64,000 bases of DNA from Kineosporia mesophila (GTDB taxonomy: Bacteria; Actinomycetota; Actinomycetes; Actinomycetales; Kineosporiaceae): positions 1 through 64,000 of the forward strand of contig NZ_JAJOMA010000008.1 of assembly GCF_021129235.1 (NCBI RefSeq). Reading direction: 5' to 3'. The number at the start of each line of letters is the position of its first letter. Position 1 is the stretch's first letter. The translations under genes and the position numbers were made by a program. This document shows positions 26,595-35,761 of this stretch, piece after piece. The notes under the pieces are model-generated. The model was not told where the DNA came from. It saw nothing but the letters and a program-made list of their open reading frames with translations, and did not search any database.

Positions 26595-29500
26595 TGAGAC
26601 GGTTGCTGAGAGGCCTGCCTGCGGTCGTGCTGGTCATCGGTCTGGCCGGTGTGGTCATGCCGACTCTGACCGCGGCCGCCGGCTCGGCCGCAGATGCCTG
26701 CGCGGCGGGCAACGCCATCGTCTGCGAGAACGCGAAGCCGGGAAATCCCTCGTCGCAGTGGGAGATCGTCGGTAAAGGCTCGAGCACGGTCGAGGGCTTC
26801 GCCACGGACATCTCGGTGGACGCCGGGACAACGGTGAAGTTCAAGGTGCACGCCGAGTCCGACTACACCATGAAGATCTACCGGATGGGTTACTACGGCG
26901 GCGCCGGGGCCCGGGAGATCGCCACGCTCACTGCCGACGCGGCGGTCTCCAAGGCCAATCAGCCCAGCTCGTGCGCCAACAACAGTGACAGCACCGGCCT
27001 GGTCGACTGCGGCAACTGGGGGGTCTCGGCCAGCTGGGCCGTTCCGGCCACGGCCGTGTCGGGAATCTATTTCGCCCGACTCGAGCGCATCTCCACGGGA
27101 GACGACAACCACATCCCGTTCATCGTCCGTCATGACAGCAGCCACAGCGACGTGCTGTTCCAGACGTCGGACACCACCTGGCAGGCCTACAACAACTGGG
27201 GCGGCAACAGCCTCTACGCGGGCGCGCCCGCCGGCCGGGCCTACAAGGTCAGCTACAACCGTCCTTTCAACACGCGCTCCACCCCGAACGGGCGTGACTT
27301 CGTCTGGGGCAGCGAGTACCCGATGGTGCGCTTCCTGGAGGCCAACGGCTACGACGTCAGCTACTCCAGCGGGGTCGACACCGATCGCCTGGGATCATTG
27401 CTGACCAACCACAAGACGTTCCTGTCGGTCGGACACGACGAGTACTGGTCGGGAGACCAGCGGGCCAACGTCGAGCGGGCCCGCGATGCGGGGGTGAACC
27501 TGGCCTTCTTCAGCGGTAACGAGGTCTATTGGAAGACGCGCTACGAACCGGGTGTGGACGCCTCGAAGACCCCCTACCGCACGCTGGTCACCTACAAGTC
27601 GACTCACGACGACTCACAGACCGATCCCACCGGCGTCTGGACCGGCACCTGGCGCGACCCGCGATTCAGCCCACCGGCCGACGGTGGCCGTCCGGAGAAC
27701 GCCCTGACCGGCACCATGACCACGGCGATCGAGGGCACCCGGGCGATCAAGGTTCCCGCCGACGAGGGCAAGCTACGTCTGTGGCGCAACACGTCGGTGG
27801 CATCACTGGGCGCCGGGCAGACTGCGACGCTTCCGGCCGGGACCTTGGGCTACGAGTGGAACTCCGACGTGGACAACGGTTTCCGGCCGCCGGGAGCGGT
27901 GCGTCTCTCGGACTCGACCTACGACGTGGAACAGCGTCTCACCGACTACGGCAGCCAGACCGCACCGGGGACGGCCCGGCACCACCTGATGCTGTACCGG
28001 GCCGGCAGCGGAGCCCTGGTCTTCGGGGCGGGCACGGTGCAGTGGTCGTGGGGGCTGGACGAGCATCACGACGGTGACGGTGAGGCCCCCGACCAGCGGA
28101 TGCGCCAGGCCACCGTGAACCTGCTGGCCGACATGAGCGCCCAGCCCGGCAGCCTGCAGAGCGACCTGACCCGGGCCACGAAGTCGGCCGACACCACCCC
28201 GGCGTCCGCCGTGATCACGTCACCGGCGGCCGGGGCCGCGCTCTCCAGCGGCACCCCGATCACCGTTACCGGTACCGCGACGGACGTCGGCGGCCGGGTC
28301 GGTGGGGTGGAGGTCTCGCTGGACGGCGGGCACACCTGGCACTCCGCCGCCGGCCGCGAGTCGTGGTCGTACGACGGTATCGTCGGCCGGGTCGGGGCGA
28401 CCACCGTCCAGGCCCGCGCTTCCGACGACAGCGGGAACCTGCAGAGCTCCCCGGCCCAGAGGCCGGTTTCGGTCAGCTGCCCGTGCGCGATGTTCGACGG
28501 TGAGAAGCCGGCGATCGAGTCCGGTTCCGACCGGAGGGCTCTCGAGCTGGGGGTGCGGTTCCGCCCCGAGCTGGACGGCTACATCACCGGCGTCCGGTTC
28601 TGGAAGGGGGCGGGGAACACCGGCGTGCACACCGGATCGCTGTGGACCTTCAACGGCACCCGGCGCGCCACCGGGACGTTCGTGTCCGAGACCGACAGCG
28701 GCTGGCAGACCCTGGTCTTCCCGGTGCCGGTCGCGGTGACCGCGGGCACCGAGTACGTCGCCTCCTACTTCGCACCGAACGGTGGGTACGCCAGCACCGC
28801 GTCGTACTTCCTGGGTAAGGACGCCGGCGCCTACCCCCTGACGGCCCCGCGGGCCACCACCGCCTCGCAGAACGGCGTCTTTCTGGCCGGCTCGCCGGGT
28901 TTCCCGACCTCGGGCTACCGCGGCGTCAGCTACTGGGTCTCGCCGGTCTTCGACATCGTGAAGCCCGCCGACACGGCCGCACCGACGGTGACCCAGCAAC
29001 GTCCGGTGGACACCGCCAGCAGTGTGGCCATGACCGTGAAGCCCGAGATCACCTTCGACGAGCCGATCGCCGACGGCAGCCTGACGCTCCTGCTGAGGTC
29101 CGACACCGGCCTGGTGCCCGGCACGACCACCCTCAGCGACGACCGGCAGAAGGCCGTGTTCAGCCCGTCGGCCCCGCTGATCAGCGGCACGACCTACACT
29201 CTCTCGTCCACCGGGGGCACCGACGACGCCGGGAACGCCTTCACCGGCCTGACCAGCACCTTCCGCACTGCCCAGGTGACCACGCCCGGGGTCTGCCCGT
29301 GCAGCGTCTGGTGGGACACCGACGTCCCCACCACCAGAGCCACGGATGACGACCAGGACGTCGAGCTCGGGGTCCGGTTCACGGCGGGAAAGGCCGGTTA
29401 CGTCACCGGGGTGCGGTTTTACAAGGGTGCCACGAACACAGGTACCCACACCGGCACCCTGTGGTCGCCCAGCGGCACGCAGCTCGCCCACGCGACCTTC

Positions 29501-31390
29501 ACGAACGAGAGCGCGGCGGGCTGGCAGGAGGTCAGGTTCGACACCAAGGTGCCGGTCACCGCCGGCCAGGTCTACACCGCGTCGTACCACACGGCGGGTC
29601 ATTACGCCCTGACGGCGGGTGGCCTGAACTCCGATGTGGTCAATGATCCTCTGACCGCGGTCTCCTCGGCCGGCAGCGGGGGCAACGGCGTCTACCGGTA
29701 CGGCGCCCACGCCCTGCCGGACAACAACGGCCGGGGTGCCGACTACGGCGTCGACGTGGTCTTCGAGAACGCCGCCGACATCACGGCCCCCGCGGTCACC
29801 GAGCACACCCCGCCGCCGGGCACCGCCAACGTCCGCACCGGCACGGTGCCCCGGGTCACCTTCTCGGAGAAAGTCGTCTCCGGGCTGACCGTGACCCTGA
29901 AGGCCGACTCCACCGCGGTCGGTGTCACCGCCGGCCTGGACACCGCGGGTCTGGTCGCCACCCTCACCCCGGCCTCGCCCCTGGAGGCGGGCAGGACGTA
30001 CACCGTCACGGTCAGCGGCGCCAAGGATGCGGCCGGGAACGTGATGACCCCGTACAAGTGGAGTTTCAGCACATCGGGCACGGAGACCTGCCCGTGCGGG
30101 CTGTACCCGGGCGATCAGGTGCCGTCCACGGTCGACTCCCGCGACGCATCGCCGCTGGAGCTCGGTGTGCGATTCACGCCGTCCGTGAACGGCTACGTGA
30201 ACGGAGTGCGGTTCTACAAGGCGGCCGCGAACACGGGCACCCACGTGGGTTCCCTGTGGACGTCGGGCGGGGCCCTGATGACCTCGGCCACGTTCGGCGC
30301 GGAGAGTGATTCGGGCTGGCAGCAGGTGTCGTTCGGGTTCCCGGTCGCGGTGCAGGCCGGTACCACCTACATCGTCTCGTACACCGCCCCCGAGGGCCGC
30401 TACTCGGCCGATCCGGGCCAGTTCCGCTCGGCCTGGCAGAACGGGCCGCTCACCGCGCCGGCCGACCGCGCGGGCGTGAACAACGGTCTGTACTCGACCC
30501 TTCCGGGACGGTTCCCGACGCGTTCGTACAACGCGACGGGCTACGCGGTCGACCCGGTGTTCACACCCAGCGCGGGCGGCGACTCGTCACCGCCGGTGCT
30601 GCTGTCCACCGACCCGGTCGACGGTGCGGTGAGTGTGCCGGTGAACCGTTCTCTGACAGCCTGGTTCGACGAACCTCAGGCGGCCGGTTCGGTGCGGGCG
30701 GACATCACCGGTCCGGGTTCTTCCGTCGTGGCCTCCACCGTGTCGGTGGGTGCCGACAACTCGGTGACCGTGACACCGTCCTCTGCTCTGCAACCGGACA
30801 CCCGCTACACGATCCGGATCAACGGCTCCGACCTCGCCGGAAACGCCCTGCGGAACCCCGTGACCTGGTCGTACCGTACGGCGAAGGCGGCGGGAACGGC
30901 CTGCCCCTGCTCACTCTGGAGCGACGGCACGGAACCGGCGGTGGCGAGTGCGGACGAACGCCGGGCGGTCGAGCTGGGCGTGAAGTTCACCCCGGAGCAG
31001 GACGGGCGGATCACCGGAGTGCGGTTCTACAAGGGACCGGACAACGTCGGGACGCACGTGGGTACGCTGTGGAGTGCGACGGGTGCGGAACTGGCACGGG
31101 CCACGTTCGGTCCGGAGTCCTCCGCGGGCTGGCAGGAAGTGACGTTCGCCCAGCCGGTCGACGTCACGGCGGGCCGGACCTACGTGGCCGGCTATCACAC
31201 CGATACCGGTGGATATGCCTACACGCTCAACGGTTTCGCGGGTATGGGGGTCGCCCGGGGGCCGCTGGGGGCGCCGATCGGGACGACCACGGATCCGAAC
31301 GGTGTGTACGCGTACGGGGCGCTCGCCTTCCCGTCGTCGGGCCGGTCGACGAACTACTGGGTGGACGTGCTGTTCCAGCCGAAGCCCTGA
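26591..31390 (+). CDS. Giant secreted protein: dimethylformamidase-like domain plus four DUF4082 modules
   Basis: A 1599-residue exported protein. Residues 1-30 are a Sec signal peptide (LPAVVLVIGLAGVVMPTL). Residues about 60-520 match the large (beta) subunit-like fold of N,N-dimethylformamidase, including HDEYWSGDQRANVERA near 282 and FFSGNEVYWKTRYE shortly after. An Ig-like domain (about 535-625) follows. Then come four DUF4082 modules, each opening with CPC (near 630, 903, 1167, 1438), with Big_5-type Ig domains between them (TFDEPIADGSLTLL, TFSEKVVSGLTVTL, WFDEPQAAGSVRAD). DUF4082 modules are thought to be extracellular and possibly glycan-associated. Coupled to a GT4 gene. Enzymatic activity is unproven and amidase activity should not be assumed. 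Confidence 0.88.
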   Translation: MMRRLLRGLPAVVLVIGLAGVVMPTLTAAAGSAADACAAGNAIVCENAKPGNPSSQWEIVGKGSSTVEGFATDISVDAGTTVKFKVHAESDYTMKIYRMGYYGGAGAREIATLTADAAVSKANQPSSCANNSDSTGLVDCGNWGVSASWAVPATAVSGIYFARLERISTGDDNHIPFIVRHDSSHSDVLFQTSDTTWQAYNNWGGNSLYAGAPAGRAYKVSYNRPFNTRSTPNGRDFVWGSEYPMVRFLEANGYDVSYSSGVDTDRLGSLLTNHKTFLSVGHDEYWSGDQRANVERARDAGVNLAFFSGNEVYWKTRYEPGVDASKTPYRTLVTYKSTHDDSQTDPTGVWTGTWRDPRFSPPADGGRPENALTGTMTTAIEGTRAIKVPADEGKLRLWRNTSVASLGAGQTATLPAGTLGYEWNSDVDNGFRPPGAVRLSDSTYDVEQRLTDYGSQTAPGTARHHLMLYRAGSGALVFGAGTVQWSWGLDEHHDGDGEAPDQRMRQATVNLLADMSAQPGSLQSDLTRATKSADTTPASAVITSPAAGAALSSGTPITVTGTATDVGGRVGGVEVSLDGGHTWHSAAGRESWSYDGIVGRVGATTVQARASDDSGNLQSSPAQRPVSVSCPCAMFDGEKPAIESGSDRRALELGVRFRPELDGYITGVRFWKGAGNTGVHTGSLWTFNGTRRATGTFVSETDSGWQTLVFPVPVAVTAGTEYVASYFAPNGGYASTASYFLGKDAGAYPLTAPRATTASQNGVFLAGSPGFPTSGYRGVSYWVSPVFDIVKPADTAAPTVTQQRPVDTASSVAMTVKPEITFDEPIADGSLTLLLRSDTGLVPGTTTLSDDRQKAVFSPSAPLISGTTYTLSSTGGTDDAGNAFTGLTSTFRTAQVTTPGVCPCSVWWDTDVPTTRATDDDQDVELGVRFTAGKAGYVTGVRFYKGATNTGTHTGTLWSPSGTQLAHATFTNESAAGWQEVRFDTKVPVTAGQVYTASYHTAGHYALTAGGLNSDVVNDPLTAVSSAGSGGNGVYRYGAHALPDNNGRGADYGVDVVFENAADITAPAVTEHTPPPGTANVRTGTVPRVTFSEKVVSGLTVTLKADSTAVGVTAGLDTAGLVATLTPASPLEAGRTYTVTVSGAKDAAGNVMTPYKWSFSTSGTETCPCGLYPGDQVPSTVDSRDASPLELGVRFTPSVNGYVNGVRFYKAAANTGTHVGSLWTSGGALMTSATFGAESDSGWQQVSFGFPVAVQAGTTYIVSYTAPEGRYSADPGQFRSAWQNGPLTAPADRAGVNNGLYSTLPGRFPTRSYNATGYAVDPVFTPSAGGDSSPPVLLSTDPVDGAVSVPVNRSLTAWFDEPQAAGSVRADITGPGSSVVASTVSVGADNSVTVTPSSALQPDTRYTIRINGSDLAGNALRNPVTWSYRTAKAAGTACPCSLWSDGTEPAVASADERRAVELGVKFTPEQDGRITGVRFYKGPDNVGTHVGTLWSATGAELARATFGPESSAGWQEVTFAQPVDVTAGRTYVAGYHTDTGGYAYTLNGFAGMGVARGPLGAPIGTTTDPNGVYAYGALAFPSSGRSTNYWVDVLFQPKP
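28480..31380 (+). repeat. Four tandem DUF4082-coding repeats
   Basis: Within the giant gene, four units of about 230 codons begin at about 28480, 29297, 30090 and 30902 with the CPC motif, and each contains ELGVRF or ELGVKF, G(V/I)RFY/WKG..NTG.H.GSLW and SGWQ..(V/L)F. The units are diverged rather than identical at DNA level, so they reflect old duplication. Confidence 0.85.
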
Positions 31391-31424
31391 CATCCGCACG
31401 CCGCCAACCAGACGGGGAAAACAC

Positions 31425-32534
31425 ATGACGACAGACGTGGGCACGGACGATCTCGCGGTCGCGGTGGACGGGCGGGACCGCCCGATCGGGCTCGCCGTGA
31501 TCGGGGCCGGTTACTGGGGACCGAATCTGGCTCGCAACGCCCATCAGTCGGACGCCCTGCGGCTGATGGCCGTGGTCGACCGGGATCCGGCGGCGGCGCG
31601 GAAACTGGCCTACCGGTATGCCGGGGTCATCGCCTCGGCCGATCTGGAGGGCGTGCTGGCCGATCCCGGGATCGACGCCGTGGCGGTGGCCACGCCGGCC
31701 GCGAGTCACCACGCGGTCGCCTCGGCGGCGATCGCGGCCGGTAAGCACGTGCTGGTCGAGAAGCCGCTCGCGGCGACCTACGCCGAGGGGCTGAGCCTGG
31801 TCGAGGCCGCCGAACGGCGGGGTGTGGTGCTGATGTGCGACCACACCTACTGCTACACGCCGGTGGTGCAGCGTATCCGGGAGATCACGCACGCGGGGGA
31901 GCTGGGTGACATCCAGTTCGTCGACTCGGTACGGATCAACCTCGGGCTCGTGCAGCCCGACGTGGATGTGCTCTGGGACCTCGCGCCGCACGACCTGGCG
32001 ATCCTGGATCACGTTCTGCCGCAGAGGTTAAGGCCTCTGGCGGTGAGCGCGCAGGCGGCCGACCCGATCGGTGCCGGGCAGGCCTGCGTGGGTTACCTGA
32101 CCCTGCACCTGCCGGGCGGGGCGATCGCCCACGCGCACGTGAACTGGCTGAGCCCGGTGAAAGTGCGCACCACCCTGATCGGTGGATCACGGCGCACTCT
32201 GGTCTGGGACGATCTCAACCCCTCGCAGCGGCTCTCGGTCTACGACCGGGGGGTCGACCTGACCGACACGACCGACACGACCGGATCGGCCGACGCTGAC
32301 GACCGGCACCGGCGTCAGGTGTCCTACCGGTCAGGAGACATGACCGCTCCGGCTCTACCGGAACGTGAGGCTCTGCAAGGGGTGATGACGGAGTTCTCCG
32401 AGTGCATCCGCACCGGCCGGGCCCCGGTCACCGACGGCCGGTCCGGATTGCGTCTGCTCGACATCCTCGAGGCGGCCACCGCCAGCCTGAACACCGGTGG
32501 TACCGCGGTGTCGCTGCGGGAGGGTGGACGATGA
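31425..32534 (+). CDS. Gfo/Idh/MocA-family sugar dehydrogenase
   Basis: A 369-residue NAD(P)-dependent oxidoreductase with the Rossmann opening GLAVIGAGYWGPNLARN, the dinucleotide-domain end AVATPAASHHAVASAAIAAG and the conserved catalytic-site strand KHVLVEKPLA. LMCDHTYCYTPVVQRIRE and NLGLVQPDVDVLWDLAPHDL follow. The last pattern (DVLWDLAPHDLAIL) is typical of WbpB-like enzymes that oxidise C3 of UDP-N-acetylglucosaminuronate and related nucleotide sugars. The ATG at 31425 is preceded by GGGGAAA, 34 bp after the giant gene. Its stop overlaps the next start (ATGA). It probably feeds the DegT aminotransferases downstream. Confidence 0.9.
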   Translation: MTTDVGTDDLAVAVDGRDRPIGLAVIGAGYWGPNLARNAHQSDALRLMAVVDRDPAAARKLAYRYAGVIASADLEGVLADPGIDAVAVATPAASHHAVASAAIAAGKHVLVEKPLAATYAEGLSLVEAAERRGVVLMCDHTYCYTPVVQRIREITHAGELGDIQFVDSVRINLGLVQPDVDVLWDLAPHDLAILDHVLPQRLRPLAVSAQAADPIGAGQACVGYLTLHLPGGAIAHAHVNWLSPVKVRTTLIGGSRRTLVWDDLNPSQRLSVYDRGVDLTDTTDTTGSADADDRHRRQVSYRSGDMTAPALPEREALQGVMTEFSECIRTGRAPVTDGRSGLRLLDILEAATASLNTGGTAVSLREGGR

Positions 32535-33496
32535 GCGGGGTGGTGATTCCCGGGACCGACTTCCTGGTCACCGGAGGAGCGGGCACGATCGGGTCGACCG
32601 TCGTGGACCAGCTGCTGGCGGCCGGGTGCGGCCGGGTGTTCGTGCTGGACAGCCTGGTGCGGGGCCGGGAGGCGAACCTGGGCCGGGCTCTGGCCGACGA
32701 TCGGGTCGAGCTGGTGCAGGGCGACATCCGTGACGTGGAACTGGTCGGCCGGCTCACCAGGCAGGTGAACGGCGTATTCCACCTCGCGGCCCTGCGGATC
32801 ACTCAGTGCGCGGCCGAACCCCGGCTGGCCAACGAGGTTCTCGTCGAAGGCACGTTCAACGTGATCGAGGCGGCGGCCGGCGCCGGGGTGCGCAAGGTGG
32901 TGGCGTCGTCGTCGGCGTCGGTCTACGGCTTGGCCGAGACGTTCCCCACCGCGGAGAACCACCATCCGTGGGCGAACGACACGCTCTACGGCGCGGCCAA
33001 GGTCTACAACGAGGGCCTGCTGCGGAGTTTCCACGCCATGACGGGGCTGGACTACGTCGTGCTGCGGTATTTCAACGTGTACGGGCCGCGGATGGACGTG
33101 CACGGTCTCTACACCGAGGTACTGATCCGGTGGATGGAGCGGATCGTGGAGGGCCAGGCCCCGCTGATCTTCGGTGACGGGCAGCAGACGATGGACTTCG
33201 TCTACACGGAGGACATCGCCCGTGCCAATCTGCTGGCCATGTCGGGGACGGTGACCGACCGGGCGTTCAACGTCGCGAGTGGCCAGGAGGTCAGCCTGCG
33301 CCGGCTGGCCGAGATGCTGCTGTCGGTGATGGGCAGCGGTCTGGACGTCGAGCACGGCCCGGAACGGGCGGTCAACGGTGTCGTGCGGCGCCTGGCCGAC
33401 ACCCGGGCGGCCCGTGGCGAGCTGGGTTTCGAGACCGCGGTGGACCTGGAAGAGGGGCTGCGCCGGCTGGTGGAGTGGTGGCGTGCCCAGCGATGA
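32531..33496 (+). CDS. NAD-dependent nucleotide-sugar epimerase/dehydratase (SDR)
   Basis: A 321-residue extended SDR enzyme. Motifs are LVTGGAGTIGSTVVDQL at the N-terminus, GVFHLAALRITQCAAEP, ASSSASVYGLAE and the catalytic YGAAKVYNE, then RYFNVYGPRMDVHG. It most resembles UDP-glucose/UDP-GlcNAc 4-epimerases. The substrate cannot be fixed by eye. It is coupled to the oxidoreductase by a 4-bp overlap, and the next gene starts inside its last 14 bp. Confidence 0.9.
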   Translation: MSGVVIPGTDFLVTGGAGTIGSTVVDQLLAAGCGRVFVLDSLVRGREANLGRALADDRVELVQGDIRDVELVGRLTRQVNGVFHLAALRITQCAAEPRLANEVLVEGTFNVIEAAAGAGVRKVVASSSASVYGLAETFPTAENHHPWANDTLYGAAKVYNEGLLRSFHAMTGLDYVVLRYFNVYGPRMDVHGLYTEVLIRWMERIVEGQAPLIFGDGQQTMDFVYTEDIARANLLAMSGTVTDRAFNVASGQEVSLRRLAEMLLSVMGSGLDVEHGPERAVNGVVRRLADTRAARGELGFETAVDLEEGLRRLVEWWRAQR

Positions 33497-34631
33497 GCGG
33501 CCGCTGGTGATGATCAGCGCGGGCACCTACTGGTACGGCCCGCGGATGCTCGATCATCACCTGGCCCATGAACTCGCCCGTTACGCCGATGTCGTCTACG
33601 TCGAGCCGGGGACCTCGGTCGTGAGCCGCTGGCGGGGCTCGACGGCGGCCCGGGCCGCGTGTGGTCCTGAGGTCGAGAGCGTGGAGCCGGGGGTGCAGGT
33701 GCTGCGTCCGCGGGTGAACCCGATGATGGAGCGTCGTCTGGGAAAACCTCTGGCTCTCTGGCTGATCCGGCGGTCCATGCGCCGGGCCGGCCGGCGTCTG
33801 GGCCGCCCGGTGCACGCGCTGGTCCTGATGTCGCTGAACCCACTGTTCGGTTCGGTGGGGGAGCGGTACCGGGTGTTCTACGCAGGTGACGACCTGGCCG
33901 CCGGCGCCGGTCTGATGGGTATCAGTGATCCGGGCCTGGCCGGCCGGGCGGTGACGCTGCCCCGGCAGGCGGACATCGTGGTCGCGGTCAGCCCGCCGCT
34001 GGTGGACAGTCTGCGGTCGGCCGGGGTGGAGGCCCTGCTGATCCCCAACGGTGTCGACGTTCCGCACTTCTCCCGCACGGTGAAGGCCAGTCCCGACCCG
34101 GCGGCGGTCGAGCTGGGTCCCCGGCGTGTGGGTTTCGCCGGTCATCTGGGCGACCGTATCGATCCTGACCTGATCGCGGCGGTCGCCGACCGCGACTGCA
34201 CCGTGCTGCTGGTGGGGCCCCGTCAGCGGGGAGCCGGTGACTGGCTGGAGGAGGTGCTTCGCCGGCCGAACGTGCACTGGCTGGGGTTGCGGTCGTACGC
34301 CGACCTGCCGTCGGTACTGGCGGCAGCCGACGTGTGGATGCTGCCCTACGACGACAGTGCCTTCAACCGGGCCAGCTTCCCTCTGAAACTGCTGGAGTAC
34401 CTGGCCGCCGGACGCCGCGTGGTGGCCACCGACCTGCCCGCCGTGCGCTGGCTCGACACCGGCCTGATCGACGTGGCCCACGGGGCGGCCGGTTTCGCCG
34501 ATGCCGTCACCGGAACGCTCGGCCGGCCGCTGACCGCGGCCGAGTCCGCCGACCGGATCGGATTCGCCTCCTCCCACGGATGGACCGAACGGGTGCGCCC
34601 GCTCGCCGAGCAGATGGGACTGAGCACATGA
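33483..34631 (+). CDS. Glycosyltransferase (TuaH-like GT-B)
   Basis: A 382-residue protein starting at GTG 33483 (VPSDERPLVMISAGTYWYG), overlapping the epimerase by 14 bp. The N-terminal half has LAHELARYADVVYVEPGTS and YRVFYAGDDLAAGAG. The donor domain has RVGFAGHLGDRIDPDLIAA, VHWLGLRSYADLPSVLAA and NRASFPLKLLEYLAAGRRVV. This arrangement resembles TuaH-type glycosyltransferases of teichuronic acid and exopolysaccharide loci. The donor is unknown. Confidence 0.85.
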   Translation: MPSDERPLVMISAGTYWYGPRMLDHHLAHELARYADVVYVEPGTSVVSRWRGSTAARAACGPEVESVEPGVQVLRPRVNPMMERRLGKPLALWLIRRSMRRAGRRLGRPVHALVLMSLNPLFGSVGERYRVFYAGDDLAAGAGLMGISDPGLAGRAVTLPRQADIVVAVSPPLVDSLRSAGVEALLIPNGVDVPHFSRTVKASPDPAAVELGPRRVGFAGHLGDRIDPDLIAAVADRDCTVLLVGPRQRGAGDWLEEVLRRPNVHWLGLRSYADLPSVLAAADVWMLPYDDSAFNRASFPLKLLEYLAAGRRVVATDLPAVRWLDTGLIDVAHGAAGFADAVTGTLGRPLTAAESADRIGFASSHGWTERVRPLAEQMGLST

Positions 34632-35761
34632 AGCAGCTGGACAGGATTCCGGTCATGCGACCGTGGTTCGGGGAGGCCGAGGCCGAGGCGGTCCGCGACG
34701 CCGTGCTCTCCGGCTGGGTGGCCCAGGGGCCGCGGGTGGCGGCCTTCGAGAAGGCACTGGCCGGGCGGCTGGAGGCCCGCGCCGGGGTGGCCCTCTCCAA
34801 CTGCACCACCGCGCTGCACCTCGGCCTGGTGCTGGCCGGGGTGGGCCCGGGTGACGAGGTGGTGGTGCCCTCGCTGTCGTTCATCGCGACGGCCAACGTG
34901 GTCAGGCACCAGCAGGCGGTGCCGGTGTTCGCCGACGTCGACCTGCACACCCAGAACCTCACGGTGGAGACGGTCGAGCGGGCGCTGACACCGCGCACCC
35001 GGGCGGTGATCGCCGTGCACCAGGCCGGGACGCCCCTCGACCTGGACCCGCTGTCCGACCTGTGCCGGGACCGGGGCCTGGTGCTGATCGAAGACGCCGC
35101 CTGCGCCATCGGCTCGCAGTACCGGGGCCGCCCGGTCGGGTCGCAGGCCCGGTTCGCGGCCTTCTCGTTCCACCCCCGCAAGCTGCTCACCACGGGGGAG
35201 GGCGGCATGCTGCTCACCGACGACCCGGAACTGGCGGCCCGGGCCCGGCGGCTGCGCGAGCACGGCATGGACCTCAGCGCCGCCGAGCGACACCAGGGCG
35301 AGGAGCTGGTGCTGGAGTCGTACACCGAGGTCGGGTTCAACTACCGGATGACCGACGTGCAGGCGGCCCTCGGGCTGGTCCAGCTCGAGCGGCTCGACGC
35401 CATGGTGGCCCGACGACGGGAACTGGCCGCCCGCTACCAGAAGGCACTCCCGGGCCTGCTCACGGCCGCGGACACCGCTGACGGAACCACCAACTACCAG
35501 TCGTTCTGGGTGCTCCTGCCACCGGACTGGCCGCGCAGCCGCAACGACATGCTCCGGTTGCTGCTCGAGCACGGCATCAGTGGCCGCCGCGGCATCATGG
35601 CGGCCCACACCGAGCCCGCCTACGCCGGGCATCCGCACGCCCCGCTGCCGGTGACCGAGCGACTGGCCGCCGACTCGCTGATCCTGCCGATCTACCACGA
35701 GCTCTCCGAGGCCGACCAGGACCGGATCATCGACGTTTTCACGACCGGAGGACGAGCATGA
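34628..35761 (+). CDS. DegT/DnrJ/EryC1/StrS-family aminotransferase (copy 1)
   Basis: A 377-residue PLP-dependent sugar aminotransferase. Present are GWVAQGPRVAAFEKALA, GVALSNCTTALHLGLVLAG, VLIEDAACAIGSQYRG and the PLP-lysine segment FSFHPRKLLTTGEGG. It should use glutamate to aminate a keto-sugar nucleotide. The ATG overlaps the upstream GT stop and the stop overlaps the next aminotransferase (ATGA). It resembles enzymes pairing with NeuD/PglD-type acetyltransferases such as the one at 38335, but this pairing is inferred. Confidence 0.93.
   Translation: MKQLDRIPVMRPWFGEAEAEAVRDAVLSGWVAQGPRVAAFEKALAGRLEARAGVALSNCTTALHLGLVLAGVGPGDEVVVPSLSFIATANVVRHQQAVPVFADVDLHTQNLTVETVERALTPRTRAVIAVHQAGTPLDLDPLSDLCRDRGLVLIEDAACAIGSQYRGRPVGSQARFAAFSFHPRKLLTTGEGGMLLTDDPELAARARRLREHGMDLSAAERHQGEELVLESYTEVGFNYRMTDVQAALGLVQLERLDAMVARRRELAARYQKALPGLLTAADTADGTTNYQSFWVLLPPDWPRSRNDMLRLLLEHGISGRRGIMAAHTEPAYAGHPHAPLPVTERLAADSLILPIYHELSEADQDRIIDVFTTGGRA

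Noticed and set aside
28220-30244. 674-codon open frame on the minus strand inside the giant secreted protein gene
   Set aside because: High GC makes long antisense frames common. Its composition (Gly/Arg/Val/His-rich repeats) mirrors the DUF4082 coding strand and has no recognisable domain.
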